From a virus: DNA of 64,000 nucleotides. The notes under the pieces were generated by a model, which did no database searches, was not told where the DNA came from, and worked only from the letters and a program-made list of their open reading frames with translations. The translations under genes were made by a program, and so were the position numbers. This document shows, piece by piece, positions 37,457 to 45,866 of this stretch. The DNA is taken from positions 1 to 64,000 of the IMG/VR virus record IMGVR_UViG_3300008113_000059; one strand, given 5' to 3'. Numbering within the stretch: position 1 is the stretch's first letter; every line of letters starts with the position of its first letter.

Positions 37457-39838
37457 ATGGACTTTATAAACCAAGTTAAAAAATTAAAAGAGCTAACAAA
37501 ATCAGCTGAGGTTAGATCCTTATGTGAGAGCTTCCTTAACGGTGGATCCGTTTCTAAGGATGAATTAGTAGCTTCTATCAATGAACATAACATTACCGAT
37601 ATGCAAGAAAATACACCAGTGATTAGTAGTCATGTGGATGCTATAAGAAAGGAAGAAAGCGAGATTTCAAAAAAATCTGCAGCTTCACTTATGGAATCAT
37701 GGGGCGGATTAGGAGGTAGAAATTCTTCTAATTCTGGATCATACACAGGAAAGAATGAAGATAAGAATGCTGAAAATGCTTCATCATTATTTGAAAGTAT
37801 TTCTAAATTGGATTCGAATGATGCTGTAACTAAATCTTTTGTTGAATCTCAGGGAGTTAAGAATCTTGGGATAATGGAGGCTATAAATAAGATCAAAGGA
37901 TCATCAATTTATACTTATCCTAAAGCTAAAATAGTTTGCGAGCAGTATCAGAATCTTTTAACCAATAGAGGCTTATCTGAATTTGCAGTTATCCATAACT
38001 TTATTGCAGAACTAGAATCTTTTAGCTGGGATACCTCAGTATTACCTATCGCGGAAGAACTTAAATCGAAAGCTGCAAAATACACTAGAGAAATTGAGAT
38101 TGCTAACGTTTTAGAAGCAATAAAAAATAGCGGTAGCTCATCATTCTATTCTGAATTATCAGAAACATTAAATACTTGGTTGGTATCTGAAAATAAATCG
38201 AATGGTCTTTTGGTTAAGAGTATATCTAAATGGAATTTTAATCCGGTTGTAAGAAACCTTGTTAATTTCTTAAATGTTAACGAGAGTAAAGATACTAGAA
38301 AATTAGAGATCCCAGTAAATGCTCAAGGAGAATCAAGTGTATCTAAAGTATATTCACCTGTATTATTCGAAAGTGGTAAAACATTCTTTTATCTTGGCGG
38401 TGTAATATTTGAAGCAACTGATAATGAATTAAGAAAATTAAGTGATAAAGAAGCTAACAGTCTTTCTCCTGATTATCTAAGATTAATAGAAACATCTAGA
38501 AAACAACATGTATCGGTAAACGAGAATGGTATCTCTATCAAGTTTGGTAAGAAGACGGTTAAATTGGTTGAGGAGAACGAGGAGATTTCGGTTTACTTAG
38601 GTAAGGATAAACTTAAATTTGGAAATACCGGTAATCTAGCTAAGATCTTAGGTCTTGAATCTAGCTCTTATTTTGGAGTTAATGAAAGTGAAGTAGTTGT
38701 TGACACAATGACACTTTATGCTAATTATTCAAATATAGTTGAATTGGATTTTGCTAAAGGTATCAATTCTAATATCTATGAAGGTGTAGGTGTTAATATT
38801 TTTAAATGGAACAATCAAATATACGTTCAGAAGATTAATGAGGGTATGAGAGAGAATTCTCTTTATAAAGTTAACGGAACTCAGGCAGTTACTATGGTTA
38901 AATCTTATCTTAGATACGACATTTCTGAGGGATTAACAGAATTCTTAGAAGGTGACCAGAGAATAAAATCTGTTATGATTAATGACAGAAATAAAGTTTT
39001 AGAAAACATATCTAAAATAGAAGGAGAACTTAATAAAATTAACGGATTAATCGAATCAAATTCTCTTTATAAAGGATCTGAACAAATAGTAACAGCTAAA
39101 GCTATGCTAGAAAAAGAACTTATGGTTCTTAGAGAGAAATGGAATCAAATAAATTCTGAATTAACAAATATCGAATATACCATAAATACTGCTGAAGAAC
39201 TTAATGTATTCGAGGATGAAAGATTCAATATTGGTGATTATATCAAAGTTAAAGAATCTGGTGAAACTGGAAAAATTATATCTGTTGATGGATCATCTGG
39301 AAGATATACTATTCTTCTTGATAACGGAAAAACATCTGATTTTTTAGTTAATGATATAACTGATTTGGAGGAGGCTTTAAGTCAGGCAGCAGAAAAAAAT
39401 GCTGACTCTGAGAAGGAATCTGAAGAAGGTGAAGAAGTTAAGGAGTCTAACAACCTAAACAAATCTGAATTAAGCATTGAGGAGCAAAAAAAGTTACTTC
39501 AGGATTTTGCTGATGGACACTCATTCTCTAAAGCACCAAGAGGAGAGGGAGATAAAGATATAGCAATGGAGCTTGATTCTCTTCACGGATACAATATCAG
39601 TATGAATGAGGGTAAAGAAAAAGCTAAGGGTGATTTGGCTAAAGCACCAGGTGATAATAAAAAGGAGAAAGCTAAAGTTGAAGGTGAAGACCTTTTAGAT
39701 GATAACGCACCAGATACTAAAGATAAAACTGATTTCGAAGGCGAAGACGCAGCTGGTAAGAACGATGAGATTGGATACAATCTAAGAGAATCTGAGGATG
39801 ATTCTTTAACGGAAGCTGACGACGTAAAAAAAAACTAA
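37457..39838 (+). CDS. Large head-region protein with repeated KAP linker; possible -1 frameshift at end
   Basis: 793 residues in the zero frame. N-terminus MDFINQVKKLKELTKSAEV. Long helical and mixed regions follow, then a KOW/SH3-like beta stretch near residue 590-625 (FNIGDYIKVKESGETGKI, RYTILLDNGKTS). The tail is acidic and disordered with repeated (S/A)KAP motifs (FSKAPRGEGD, LAKAPGDN). The zero frame ends at GTA AAA AAA AAC TAA; a -1 slip there adds 54 residues. Position between head proteins suggests an internal or core protein. No family recognised. Confidence 0.65.
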   Translation: MDFINQVKKLKELTKSAEVRSLCESFLNGGSVSKDELVASINEHNITDMQENTPVISSHVDAIRKEESEISKKSAASLMESWGGLGGRNSSNSGSYTGKNEDKNAENASSLFESISKLDSNDAVTKSFVESQGVKNLGIMEAINKIKGSSIYTYPKAKIVCEQYQNLLTNRGLSEFAVIHNFIAELESFSWDTSVLPIAEELKSKAAKYTREIEIANVLEAIKNSGSSSFYSELSETLNTWLVSENKSNGLLVKSISKWNFNPVVRNLVNFLNVNESKDTRKLEIPVNAQGESSVSKVYSPVLFESGKTFFYLGGVIFEATDNELRKLSDKEANSLSPDYLRLIETSRKQHVSVNENGISIKFGKKTVKLVEENEEISVYLGKDKLKFGNTGNLAKILGLESSSYFGVNESEVVVDTMTLYANYSNIVELDFAKGINSNIYEGVGVNIFKWNNQIYVQKINEGMRENSLYKVNGTQAVTMVKSYLRYDISEGLTEFLEGDQRIKSVMINDRNKVLENISKIEGELNKINGLIESNSLYKGSEQIVTAKAMLEKELMVLREKWNQINSELTNIEYTINTAEELNVFEDERFNIGDYIKVKESGETGKIISVDGSSGRYTILLDNGKTSDFLVNDITDLEEALSQAAEKNADSEKESEEGEEVKESNNLNKSELSIEEQKKLLQDFADGHSFSKAPRGEGDKDIAMELDSLHGYNISMNEGKEKAKGDLAKAPGDNKKEKAKVEGEDLLDDNAPDTKDKTDFEGEDAAGKNDEIGYNLRESEDDSLTEADDVKKN

Positions 39839-39999
39839 GCCGCAACTTCTATTTCGCTCCAAAGGCGGAAAATCAGAATAAGCCGGGCGAACCTTTTGTT
39901 CAATCTTCCGAAGGAAAACTTAGTAAAGCACCTGATGGAAAGAACATAATAGATGATGAAGAGGAAGATTTAGATACATCTGAAGAATCCAAAGAATAA
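39835..39999 (+). CDS. Probable -1 frameshift extension of 37457 protein
   Basis: Directly after the nine-A run (39826-39834), the -1 frame reads LSRNFYFAPKAENQ then GKLSKAPDGKNIIDDEEEDL and stops at 39997-39999. It repeats the LSKAP acidic-linker style of the upstream tail, so it is true coding. A AAA AAC is a classical -1 slippery heptamer, and the zero-frame stop follows at once. A homopolymer length error is the alternative. The terminator begins five bases after the stop. Confidence 0.65.
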   Translation, partial: LSRNFYFAPKAENQNKPGEPFVQSSEGKLSKAPDGKNIIDDEEEDLDTSEESKE

Positions 40000-40003
40000 T
40001 ATA

Positions 40004-40035
40004 AAGAATGTAGCTAATTGCTACATTCTTTTTTT
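40004..40035 (+). terminator. Intrinsic terminator
   Basis: AAGAATGTAGC (40004-40014) and GCTACATTCTT (40020-40030) form a perfect 11-bp stem with loop TAATT, followed by T residues to 40035. Confidence 0.92.
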
Positions 40036-40064
40036 ATGAAATCTTTCCCCTATTTTTAACTAAG

Positions 40065-40078
40065 ATTATAAACCAAAC
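40065..40078 (+). promoter_or_regulatory. ATTATAAACCAAAC motif before late sigma gene
   Basis: Third copy of the ATTATAAACnAAA element, 13 nt before ATG 40092 and after a T-run (40052-40056). Together with copies at 5505 and 10720 it may mark a middle-type promoter. Confidence 0.3.
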
Positions 40079-40091
40079 TAATTAAACTTTA

Positions 40092-40451
40092 ATGGCAAAA
40101 GAATATGTTAAAAACAGCGAATTATTAGCCGCTGTTATAGAATCCAAGAATAACGGTAAGCTTACTCCTGCTACTATCGGTATGTTTAATTTGATGATAT
40201 CTGGTATTGCTAAAAAAATGTCATATAAGGATCCTGAGGATAGAGAAGATTGCATGGCTTTTGCTATGGAAGATCTATGTAAATATTGGAATAGATTCAA
40301 TCCGGAGAAATCAAACAATCCTTTTGCTTATTTTACACAAATAGCTAAAAATGGATTTGCTAAGGGGTGGAAAAAATTACATCCACCAAAGAATCCCAAG
40401 ACAATACCATTTAGCTACATTACAGGAGACGATAATTCATACAACATCTAA
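40092..40451 (+). CDS. gp55: Late transcription sigma factor (T4 gp55-like)
   Basis: 119 residues. KEYVKNSELLAAVIESK aligns with T4 gp55 'YVNNKELLQAIIDWK'. Then come IGMFNLMISGIAKKMSY, CMAFAMEDLCKYWNRFNPEK and NNPFAYFTQIAKNGFAKGWK, matching T4 '[20 protein letters not shown]'. In T4, gp55 directs host RNA polymerase to TATAAATA late promoters. The protein is shorter than T4 gp55 (185) and lacks an obvious clamp-binding C-terminus. The GATATATA(A/G) boxes in this window are its likely targets. Confidence 0.85.
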   Translation: MAKEYVKNSELLAAVIESKNNGKLTPATIGMFNLMISGIAKKMSYKDPEDREDCMAFAMEDLCKYWNRFNPEKSNNPFAYFTQIAKNGFAKGWKKLHPPKNPKTIPFSYITGDDNSYNI

Positions 40452-40460
40452 TTAGGAGCT

Positions 40461-40946
40461 ATGACCGATATTAAAAAGGTAAAGCCTAATGGTGAATATC
40501 GATCTGGAAAATATGATCCTAAGAATCCCGAAAAGTATATTGGTGATATTCATAACATCATCTATAGATCTTCATGGGAGTATAGATTCTGTATGTATTG
40601 CGATACTAATGATGCTATACTTAAATGGAGTTCAGAGCCTGTTGCTATAGACTACTATAACCCACTTGATAAAAAAGAACATAAGTATAATGTTGATTTC
40701 TATATAAATGTTCTTAAGGAGGATCAACAAACACAGGACTGGATAATCGAGATAAAGCCAGAGAATCAAACAAAAAAACCTCTCTACGAGGGAACAATGA
40801 CAGTAGCAAAACTGAAGTCTTATAATAGAAATATGCAAATATGGATAACGAATCAGGCTAAATTTAAAGCTGCTAGGGATTGGGCTGAGAAAAGAGACTA
40901 TAGATTTGGTGTTATTGGTGAGGATTTCCTATTTAAAAGCAAGTAA
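40461..40946 (+). CDS. gp4: Head completion protein (T4 gp4-like)
   Basis: 161 residues. PEKYIGDIHNIIYRSSWEYR, ILKWSSEPVAIDYYNPLD, YNVDFYIN and WIIEIKPENQTKKP match T4 gp4 (150 residues: 'PEKYRGDPTNIIYRSSWE', 'IKWASEELVIPY', 'EVKPKNQTK'). The Asp...Glu-x-Lys core resembles a PD-(D/E)XK nuclease fold. It finishes packaged heads so that tails can join. It lies ten bases after the gp55-like gene, and its stop overlaps the next start by one base. Confidence 0.9.
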   Translation: MTDIKKVKPNGEYRSGKYDPKNPEKYIGDIHNIIYRSSWEYRFCMYCDTNDAILKWSSEPVAIDYYNPLDKKEHKYNVDFYINVLKEDQQTQDWIIEIKPENQTKKPLYEGTMTVAKLKSYNRNMQIWITNQAKFKAARDWAEKRDYRFGVIGEDFLFKSK

Positions 40947-41548
40947 TGTATAACGATTTAGTATTAGAATACAAGAATGATCCCAAGAACACTGGAAATA
41001 TTTATAATATAACCAATGATTTTTTTCTTGGTAAGTATTTTAAAAACGACAATCCCGATAAAAAATTCCAACCACCATTCGTTCCCGGAGAGATATATTC
41101 CTTCAATTATCAGACAGACAGCAAAATAACCAAGAAAAGACCATTCATAGATAGAATGCCTTTGGTTGTTTGCACCGATGTATTTGAAACGAAAGAAACC
41201 GGACTTATATTGAAGGGTATAGATATAATAACAGTCCCGCCTAGAACAAGAGTTGATATCCTCGGTAGGATATATGACAATTTTACTGAGCAGATAAAGA
41301 GTAATGATGCTTCATATACCGGAGGTGGTTCAAGAACACCCATAAATTTAAAGGATAATGTTTTAAGCAATCTTCTTAGGAATACCGGATATGCTGAATC
41401 ATTGTTTGGTTTTAAGACAGGATTCGCAAGGAATGTAAAAATAATAGACTCCCTGGACTGGCCTAAAGTGCCATATCTGGCGGTAAATTTTATAGAGGGC
41501 TTGAATGTGCAGGAGATATATAAACAATATCAATCGAAATTAATTTAA
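40946..41548 (+). CDS. Conserved T4-like phage hypothetical protein
   Basis: 200 residues. The motif FVPGEIYSFNYQTDSK ... FIDRMPLVVCTDVFETKETG and LKGIDIITVPPRTRVDIL resembles a protein seen in many T4-like genomes ('PG.iY.F.Y ... YD..PL ... G.N...lP...R'). Its function is unknown to me. It sits between gp4 and the portals, so a head or DNA-end role is possible. A late-type box lies in its 3' end. Confidence 0.65.
   Translation: MYNDLVLEYKNDPKNTGNIYNITNDFFLGKYFKNDNPDKKFQPPFVPGEIYSFNYQTDSKITKKRPFIDRMPLVVCTDVFETKETGLILKGIDIITVPPRTRVDILGRIYDNFTEQIKSNDASYTGGGSRTPINLKDNVLSNLLRNTGYAESLFGFKTGFARNVKIIDSLDWPKVPYLAVNFIEGLNVQEIYKQYQSKLI
41515..41523 (+). promoter_or_regulatory. Candidate late promoter box inside 3' end of upstream gene
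   Basis: GGAGATATATAA, 59 nt before the first portal ATG (41583). It overlaps coding (EIYK), so chance is not excluded. Confidence 0.35.
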
Positions 41549-41582
41549 AAATATCGATAGAATGAATAAATCAATTTATTAA

Positions 41583-43196
41583 ATGGCTGGTTTTGTAGAA
41601 AATAATAACACATCACAGACTCCTGTAATACAGAGGATCAGAGATTCCGTAAGGAAACTTAGTACCTTTGGTATGAAGTATGATGACATGGTTATCCGTA
41701 ATTCACAAGCAGTTGGTGTTACAGAGGCAGCTTTCTTAAATAAGAATAAATCTAATGTCGAGGACGAGAGCATGCTATGGACTCTTGCCAAGCAGGATAT
41801 ATCATCCCGACAATTTATAGGATATTTTGATAAGGACTACAAGGGGAAAAGAGATTTTCTTAGAAAGTTTTCGCTTAATCCCGAGATAGAGTGGGTTTTA
41901 GATACCGTTTGTGATGAGGCTATTTCTTATGATCCATCAAACTTTTTTGCTTATCCAGATTTTATAGATCTTAGTGATATTAACGATAAGCTTAAAGAGG
42001 ATTTGTATGACACCTATAAGACATTATACGACACATGGGGATTTTCTGATGATATTACTGCATGGCAATATTTTAGACAATTTATAATAGATGGATTTTT
42101 AGCATTCGAGATAATCTACGACGATAAGGGACAGAATATAATAGGATTCAAAGAGCTTGATGCTATTACACTTATTCCTAGCGTCGAGAAACAGATAGAC
42201 GGTAGCTTCATGAGTACATGGACACAATACCCTCAAGATCCTAAAAAGAAAAGAGTACTTTACGAACCTCAGATCATTTACATCTCCTATGCTAAGGGTA
42301 ATTCAATTTCAAGGATAAGTTACATTGAGAGATTAATAAGGCCGTATAACATCCTTAGAATAATGGAATACACCAGAGTTATCTGGTCTGTTATGAATGC
42401 TTCATTTAAACTTAAGATGACAGTTCCTATCGGATCTAAATCTCAACAAAAAGGTATGCAGACTCTAGGTGAGTTAATGAGTATCTACAAGGAGGACATT
42501 GAGCTTAATGATGAAAGCGGTGAATTAACAATAGACGGAAGACCTAAGATTCAGTTTTATAAGAATTATTTAATGCCATCGGGTGTAAATGGAACACCTA
42601 CTATAGAACCAATAACAACCGATGGACCTAACCTAAATGATCCGCAGCCACTAGCTTATTTCTTTGATAAATTTATACTGGAATCTAAAGTTCCTCCATC
42701 AAGATTTCATAATCCTGATGGAGGTAGCACATCTCCATATTCGAATGGTGCTGAAGGATTGGATAAGGAGGAAATAAGATTCTCCAAATTTATATCTAGA
42801 TTAAGATCAGTTTTCCAGGAGATAATGATTAAACCGCTTTGGATACAGATGGCAAAGAAATATCCCAAATTGGAAGACGACTTTATGTTTAAGAGCCAAT
42901 TGGGGCTAGATTATTTTTCTGATAACCCATTCAAACTTAACCAGGAAATGGATATGATGAATAAGAGGAAAGAAGGTATAGCAGCGATGGGTGGATTAGT
43001 CGGTGACGAAGAAAAACCATATTTTTCTAATGCTTTCCTTATCGAGACATTTCTTGGTATGTCTAAACAGGATATAGATGCTAATAAAGAAGCTATCGAA
43101 AGAAAGGAAAAGGAGAAGAAGAAAAAGGAGGAAGAAAAAGGCAAAGAAGGCGGAGAGAAAAAAGAGGGTGAAGAAGCACCCGAAGTAACACTATAA
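41583..43196 (+). CDS. gp20: Portal vertex protein 1 (gp20-like)
   Basis: 537 residues (T4 gp20 is 524). Shared with the next gene are KYDDMVIRNSQAVGVTEAAF, EWVLDTVCDEAISYDPSNFF, QYFRQFIIDGFLAFEIIYDD, IIYISYAKGNSISRISYIER and a final APEVTL. These are diagnostic of T4-type portal subunits. The C-terminal ~40 residues form a Lys/Glu-rich helix, then the shared tail. The portal is the dodecameric ring for DNA passage and for nucleating the prohead. Confidence 0.92.
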   Translation: MAGFVENNNTSQTPVIQRIRDSVRKLSTFGMKYDDMVIRNSQAVGVTEAAFLNKNKSNVEDESMLWTLAKQDISSRQFIGYFDKDYKGKRDFLRKFSLNPEIEWVLDTVCDEAISYDPSNFFAYPDFIDLSDINDKLKEDLYDTYKTLYDTWGFSDDITAWQYFRQFIIDGFLAFEIIYDDKGQNIIGFKELDAITLIPSVEKQIDGSFMSTWTQYPQDPKKKRVLYEPQIIYISYAKGNSISRISYIERLIRPYNILRIMEYTRVIWSVMNASFKLKMTVPIGSKSQQKGMQTLGELMSIYKEDIELNDESGELTIDGRPKIQFYKNYLMPSGVNGTPTIEPITTDGPNLNDPQPLAYFFDKFILESKVPPSRFHNPDGGSTSPYSNGAEGLDKEEIRFSKFISRLRSVFQEIMIKPLWIQMAKKYPKLEDDFMFKSQLGLDYFSDNPFKLNQEMDMMNKRKEGIAAMGGLVGDEEKPYFSNAFLIETFLGMSKQDIDANKEAIERKEKEKKKKEEEKGKEGGEKKEGEEAPEVTL

Positions 43197-43200
43197 TAAG

Positions 43201-44808
43201 ATGGCAGGATTTTTAGATTTTTTAAAACCGAATCAATCTGCACTGGGTAACATATTAAAAAACCTAGGCAACATATCAAAATTTGGTATGCAGTATGATG
43301 ATATGGTTGTGCGAAACTCACAAGCCATTGGTAAGACTGAGGGATTTTTCTATAATCAGGATGGGAACGGATTTACTGAGAATGATGCATTTTATTGGAC
43401 AGCTTCATATCAGGACACAAAGGTAAGAAAATACATTGCTTATTTCGATAGGGATTATATTGATAAAAGAAACTATCTGAGAAAGTTTTCACTAAACGGT
43501 GAGATTGAATTTATACTTGATACCATTACTGATGAGGCAATTACTTACGATGATAGAAACTACTTTGCTCAGCCTTCATTTATAAATATAGATCTTAAAG
43601 ATAAGATCAAGGATAAGATGGCTTCCCATTATAATAGGCTTTATAATGTTTTTGGATTTCAGAATACTGTATTAGCCTGGCAATACTTCAGACAATTTCT
43701 GATAGATGGATTTCTTGCATTTGAATTAATATATGATAATAAGGGTAAAGAAATTATAGGATTTAAAGAATTGGATCCGGGATCGCTTCAGCCAGTTGTT
43801 GAAAAGGTTGGTGAAAATGAACACAGACAGTTTTGGATACAATATCCGAAGAATCCACAAATGACAAGAAAGCTTACTAATGAACAGGTTATCTACATAT
43901 CATATGCCAAGGGAAATAGTATATCTAGAGTAAGCTATATAGAAAGACTTGTTAGATCATATAATATATTAAGAATAATGGAGAATTCCAGGGTGATCTG
44001 GAACGTTATGAATGCTTCATATAGATTGAAATTCATCATACCCATTGGGACTCAGTCTCCACAAAAGGCAATGCAGACTCTTGGACAACTAATGTCAAAT
44101 TATAAGGAGGATATTAATATTAATGATAACTCTGGTGAATTAACAGTAAATGGTAGGCCGAAGGTTCAATTTTACAAGAATTATCTATTCCCTGAAAAGG
44201 ATGGTGTATCTCCAGAAATATCTTCACTTAATTCGAGCGGTCCTGATTTCAATGTGATGGAGAATGTTTTATATTTCTTCAATAAATTAAAAATGGATTC
44301 AAAGATACCGTACGCTAGATTTGCATCAAAAAGTGGAACTCCTGCAACATATCAGATAAGTATAGATCAGCTAGAAAGAGACGAGATCAGGTTTGAAAAG
44401 TTTCTAAGAAGATTAAGATCAATATTTCAGGAGATCCTTGTAAAACCACTTTACATTCAGATGTGTTTAGACAATCCCGAGCTATCAAGAGACAAGAGTT
44501 TTAAAGCCAATATTGGACTTAATTATCACAGGGATAGCGAATTTGAAGAAATGGTTGAGATGTCAGGATATGCTAAAAGGAGCGAATTTATTAAAGGTCT
44601 AGAGGAACTAAAGGTAAAAGTTGGTGAGGAAGACAAAGCTTACTTCGATCCTGATTTCCTAGTTCAGAGATTTCTTGGGCTTAATCCCGACCAGATTAAG
44701 ATGAACGAGAAATATAAGGAGAAAGAAGCTAAGGCAGCTGCGCCAGCTGAGGGAGAAGCTGCTGCACCAGCAGAAGGCGAAGAAAAAGCTCCTGAAGTAA
44801 CACTATAA
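43201..44808 (+). CDS. gp20: Portal vertex protein 2 (gp20-like paralogue)
   Basis: 535 residues, starting four bases after the first portal stop. Same block order: QYDDMVVRNSQAIGKTEGFF, EFILDTITDEAITYDDRNYF, QYFRQFLIDGFLAFELIYDN, VIYISYAKGNSISRVSYIER, and the same APEVTL end. The N-terminal ~20 residues differ. Neither copy shows gaps in the core, so both look functional. Either a mixed ring or a second, specialised portal-like ring is possible. Confidence 0.9.
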   Translation: MAGFLDFLKPNQSALGNILKNLGNISKFGMQYDDMVVRNSQAIGKTEGFFYNQDGNGFTENDAFYWTASYQDTKVRKYIAYFDRDYIDKRNYLRKFSLNGEIEFILDTITDEAITYDDRNYFAQPSFINIDLKDKIKDKMASHYNRLYNVFGFQNTVLAWQYFRQFLIDGFLAFELIYDNKGKEIIGFKELDPGSLQPVVEKVGENEHRQFWIQYPKNPQMTRKLTNEQVIYISYAKGNSISRVSYIERLVRSYNILRIMENSRVIWNVMNASYRLKFIIPIGTQSPQKAMQTLGQLMSNYKEDININDNSGELTVNGRPKVQFYKNYLFPEKDGVSPEISSLNSSGPDFNVMENVLYFFNKLKMDSKIPYARFASKSGTPATYQISIDQLERDEIRFEKFLRRLRSIFQEILVKPLYIQMCLDNPELSRDKSFKANIGLNYHRDSEFEEMVEMSGYAKRSEFIKGLEELKVKVGEEDKAYFDPDFLVQRFLGLNPDQIKMNEKYKEKEAKAAAPAEGEAAAPAEGEEKAPEVTL

Positions 44809-44836
44809 TTATAAATCTTTTAAATTCCAGAATCGA

Positions 44837-45808
44837 ATGGGATTAAATATACAGCAAGAATTTTTAAAACCAAGAATATTAGTAATAGGTGACGTAATGC
44901 TGGATCATTATGTCATTGGATCCGTTTCCAGAATTTCACCAGAGGCTCCTGTTCCTGTATTACTAAAGGAATCTGAGCATTATTACCTTGGTGGAGCGGG
45001 AAATGTATTTTCGAATGTACATACCCTTGGAGGACGGAGTGATATACTATCAGTTATAGGTGATGATGATTCGGGTGATATTGTAATTGATATGGTCAAT
45101 TCAAAATCAAATTTAAGCAGCCTCCTAAAATCAGCATCCAGAAAAACAACATGCAAATCTAGATATATTGGCAATTCACATCAGCTTCTTAGGGTTGATG
45201 ATGAAACATGTGACAATATAGATATTGTTACTGCCAATTCCTTTATTGAAAAATTTGGATCCGTTATTGATCTATATGATTGTGTGGTAATCGAGGATTA
45301 TAACAAAGGATTGCTAACCCCTGATGTAATAAAACAATCAATATTGATAGCAAAATCCAGAAACAAGATAGTTATAGTCGATCCTAAGATCAAGAACATC
45401 GAGCATTATTCAGGATCAACATACCTCAAACCCAATTTTTCGGAGTTCTGTTCACTGGTGGATGAAAAATTGGACATATTAAATATCAATCATATAGTCA
45501 GCAAAGCAAGAGAAGTATTAATTGACATGTCAATTGAAGGAATACTGATAACACTATCCGATAAAGGTATTCTCTACGTTGATTCCGCTACACATCACCA
45601 CAGTCCAGGTTATCCGATTAATGTTTCTGATGTATCAGGAGCCGGTGATACGGTAACTGCAATGTTTGCACTCGCAACATGCTCTGGTATAGGTATAGAA
45701 AATACATTAGCTCTTTGTAATATAGCTGGATCTATAGCTTGCTCACAAATAGGAGCTGTATCTGTTAATATTTCAGATGTCATAAAAAATCAATATTTTA
45801 AATTCTAA
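44837..45808 (+). CDS. Heptose-7-phosphate kinase (HldE kinase domain-like, PfkB family)
   Basis: 323 residues. VIGDVMLDHYVIGSVSRISP then EAPVPVL (about 17-42) and GGAGNVFSNVHTLGG (52-66) form the signature of HldE/RfaE domain I. DVSGAGDTVTAMFAL (about 264-278) holds the catalytic Asp of PfkB kinases. The nucleotidyltransferase half of bifunctional HldE is absent, so it is kinase-only. It phosphorylates heptose-7-phosphate on the path to ADP-heptose. It pairs logically with the heptosyltransferase at 12001. Other ribokinase-type sugars cannot be excluded. Confidence 0.85.
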   Translation: MGLNIQQEFLKPRILVIGDVMLDHYVIGSVSRISPEAPVPVLLKESEHYYLGGAGNVFSNVHTLGGRSDILSVIGDDDSGDIVIDMVNSKSNLSSLLKSASRKTTCKSRYIGNSHQLLRVDDETCDNIDIVTANSFIEKFGSVIDLYDCVVIEDYNKGLLTPDVIKQSILIAKSRNKIVIVDPKIKNIEHYSGSTYLKPNFSEFCSLVDEKLDILNINHIVSKAREVLIDMSIEGILITLSDKGILYVDSATHHHSPGYPINVSDVSGAGDTVTAMFALATCSGIGIENTLALCNIAGSIACSQIGAVSVNISDVIKNQYFKF

Positions 45809-45818
45809 TAGCAAATTA

Positions 45819-45850
45819 TTTTTTTAAAACGGGTTAGTTTATTACATTTG
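45819..45850 (+). promoter_or_regulatory. Host-type (Bacteroidota) promoter, early class
   Basis: T-run ending 45825, 17-nt spacer, TACATTTG (45843-45850); ligase ATG 16 nt downstream. Confidence 0.7.
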
Positions 45851-45866
45851 TGAAAAATAAACTACC

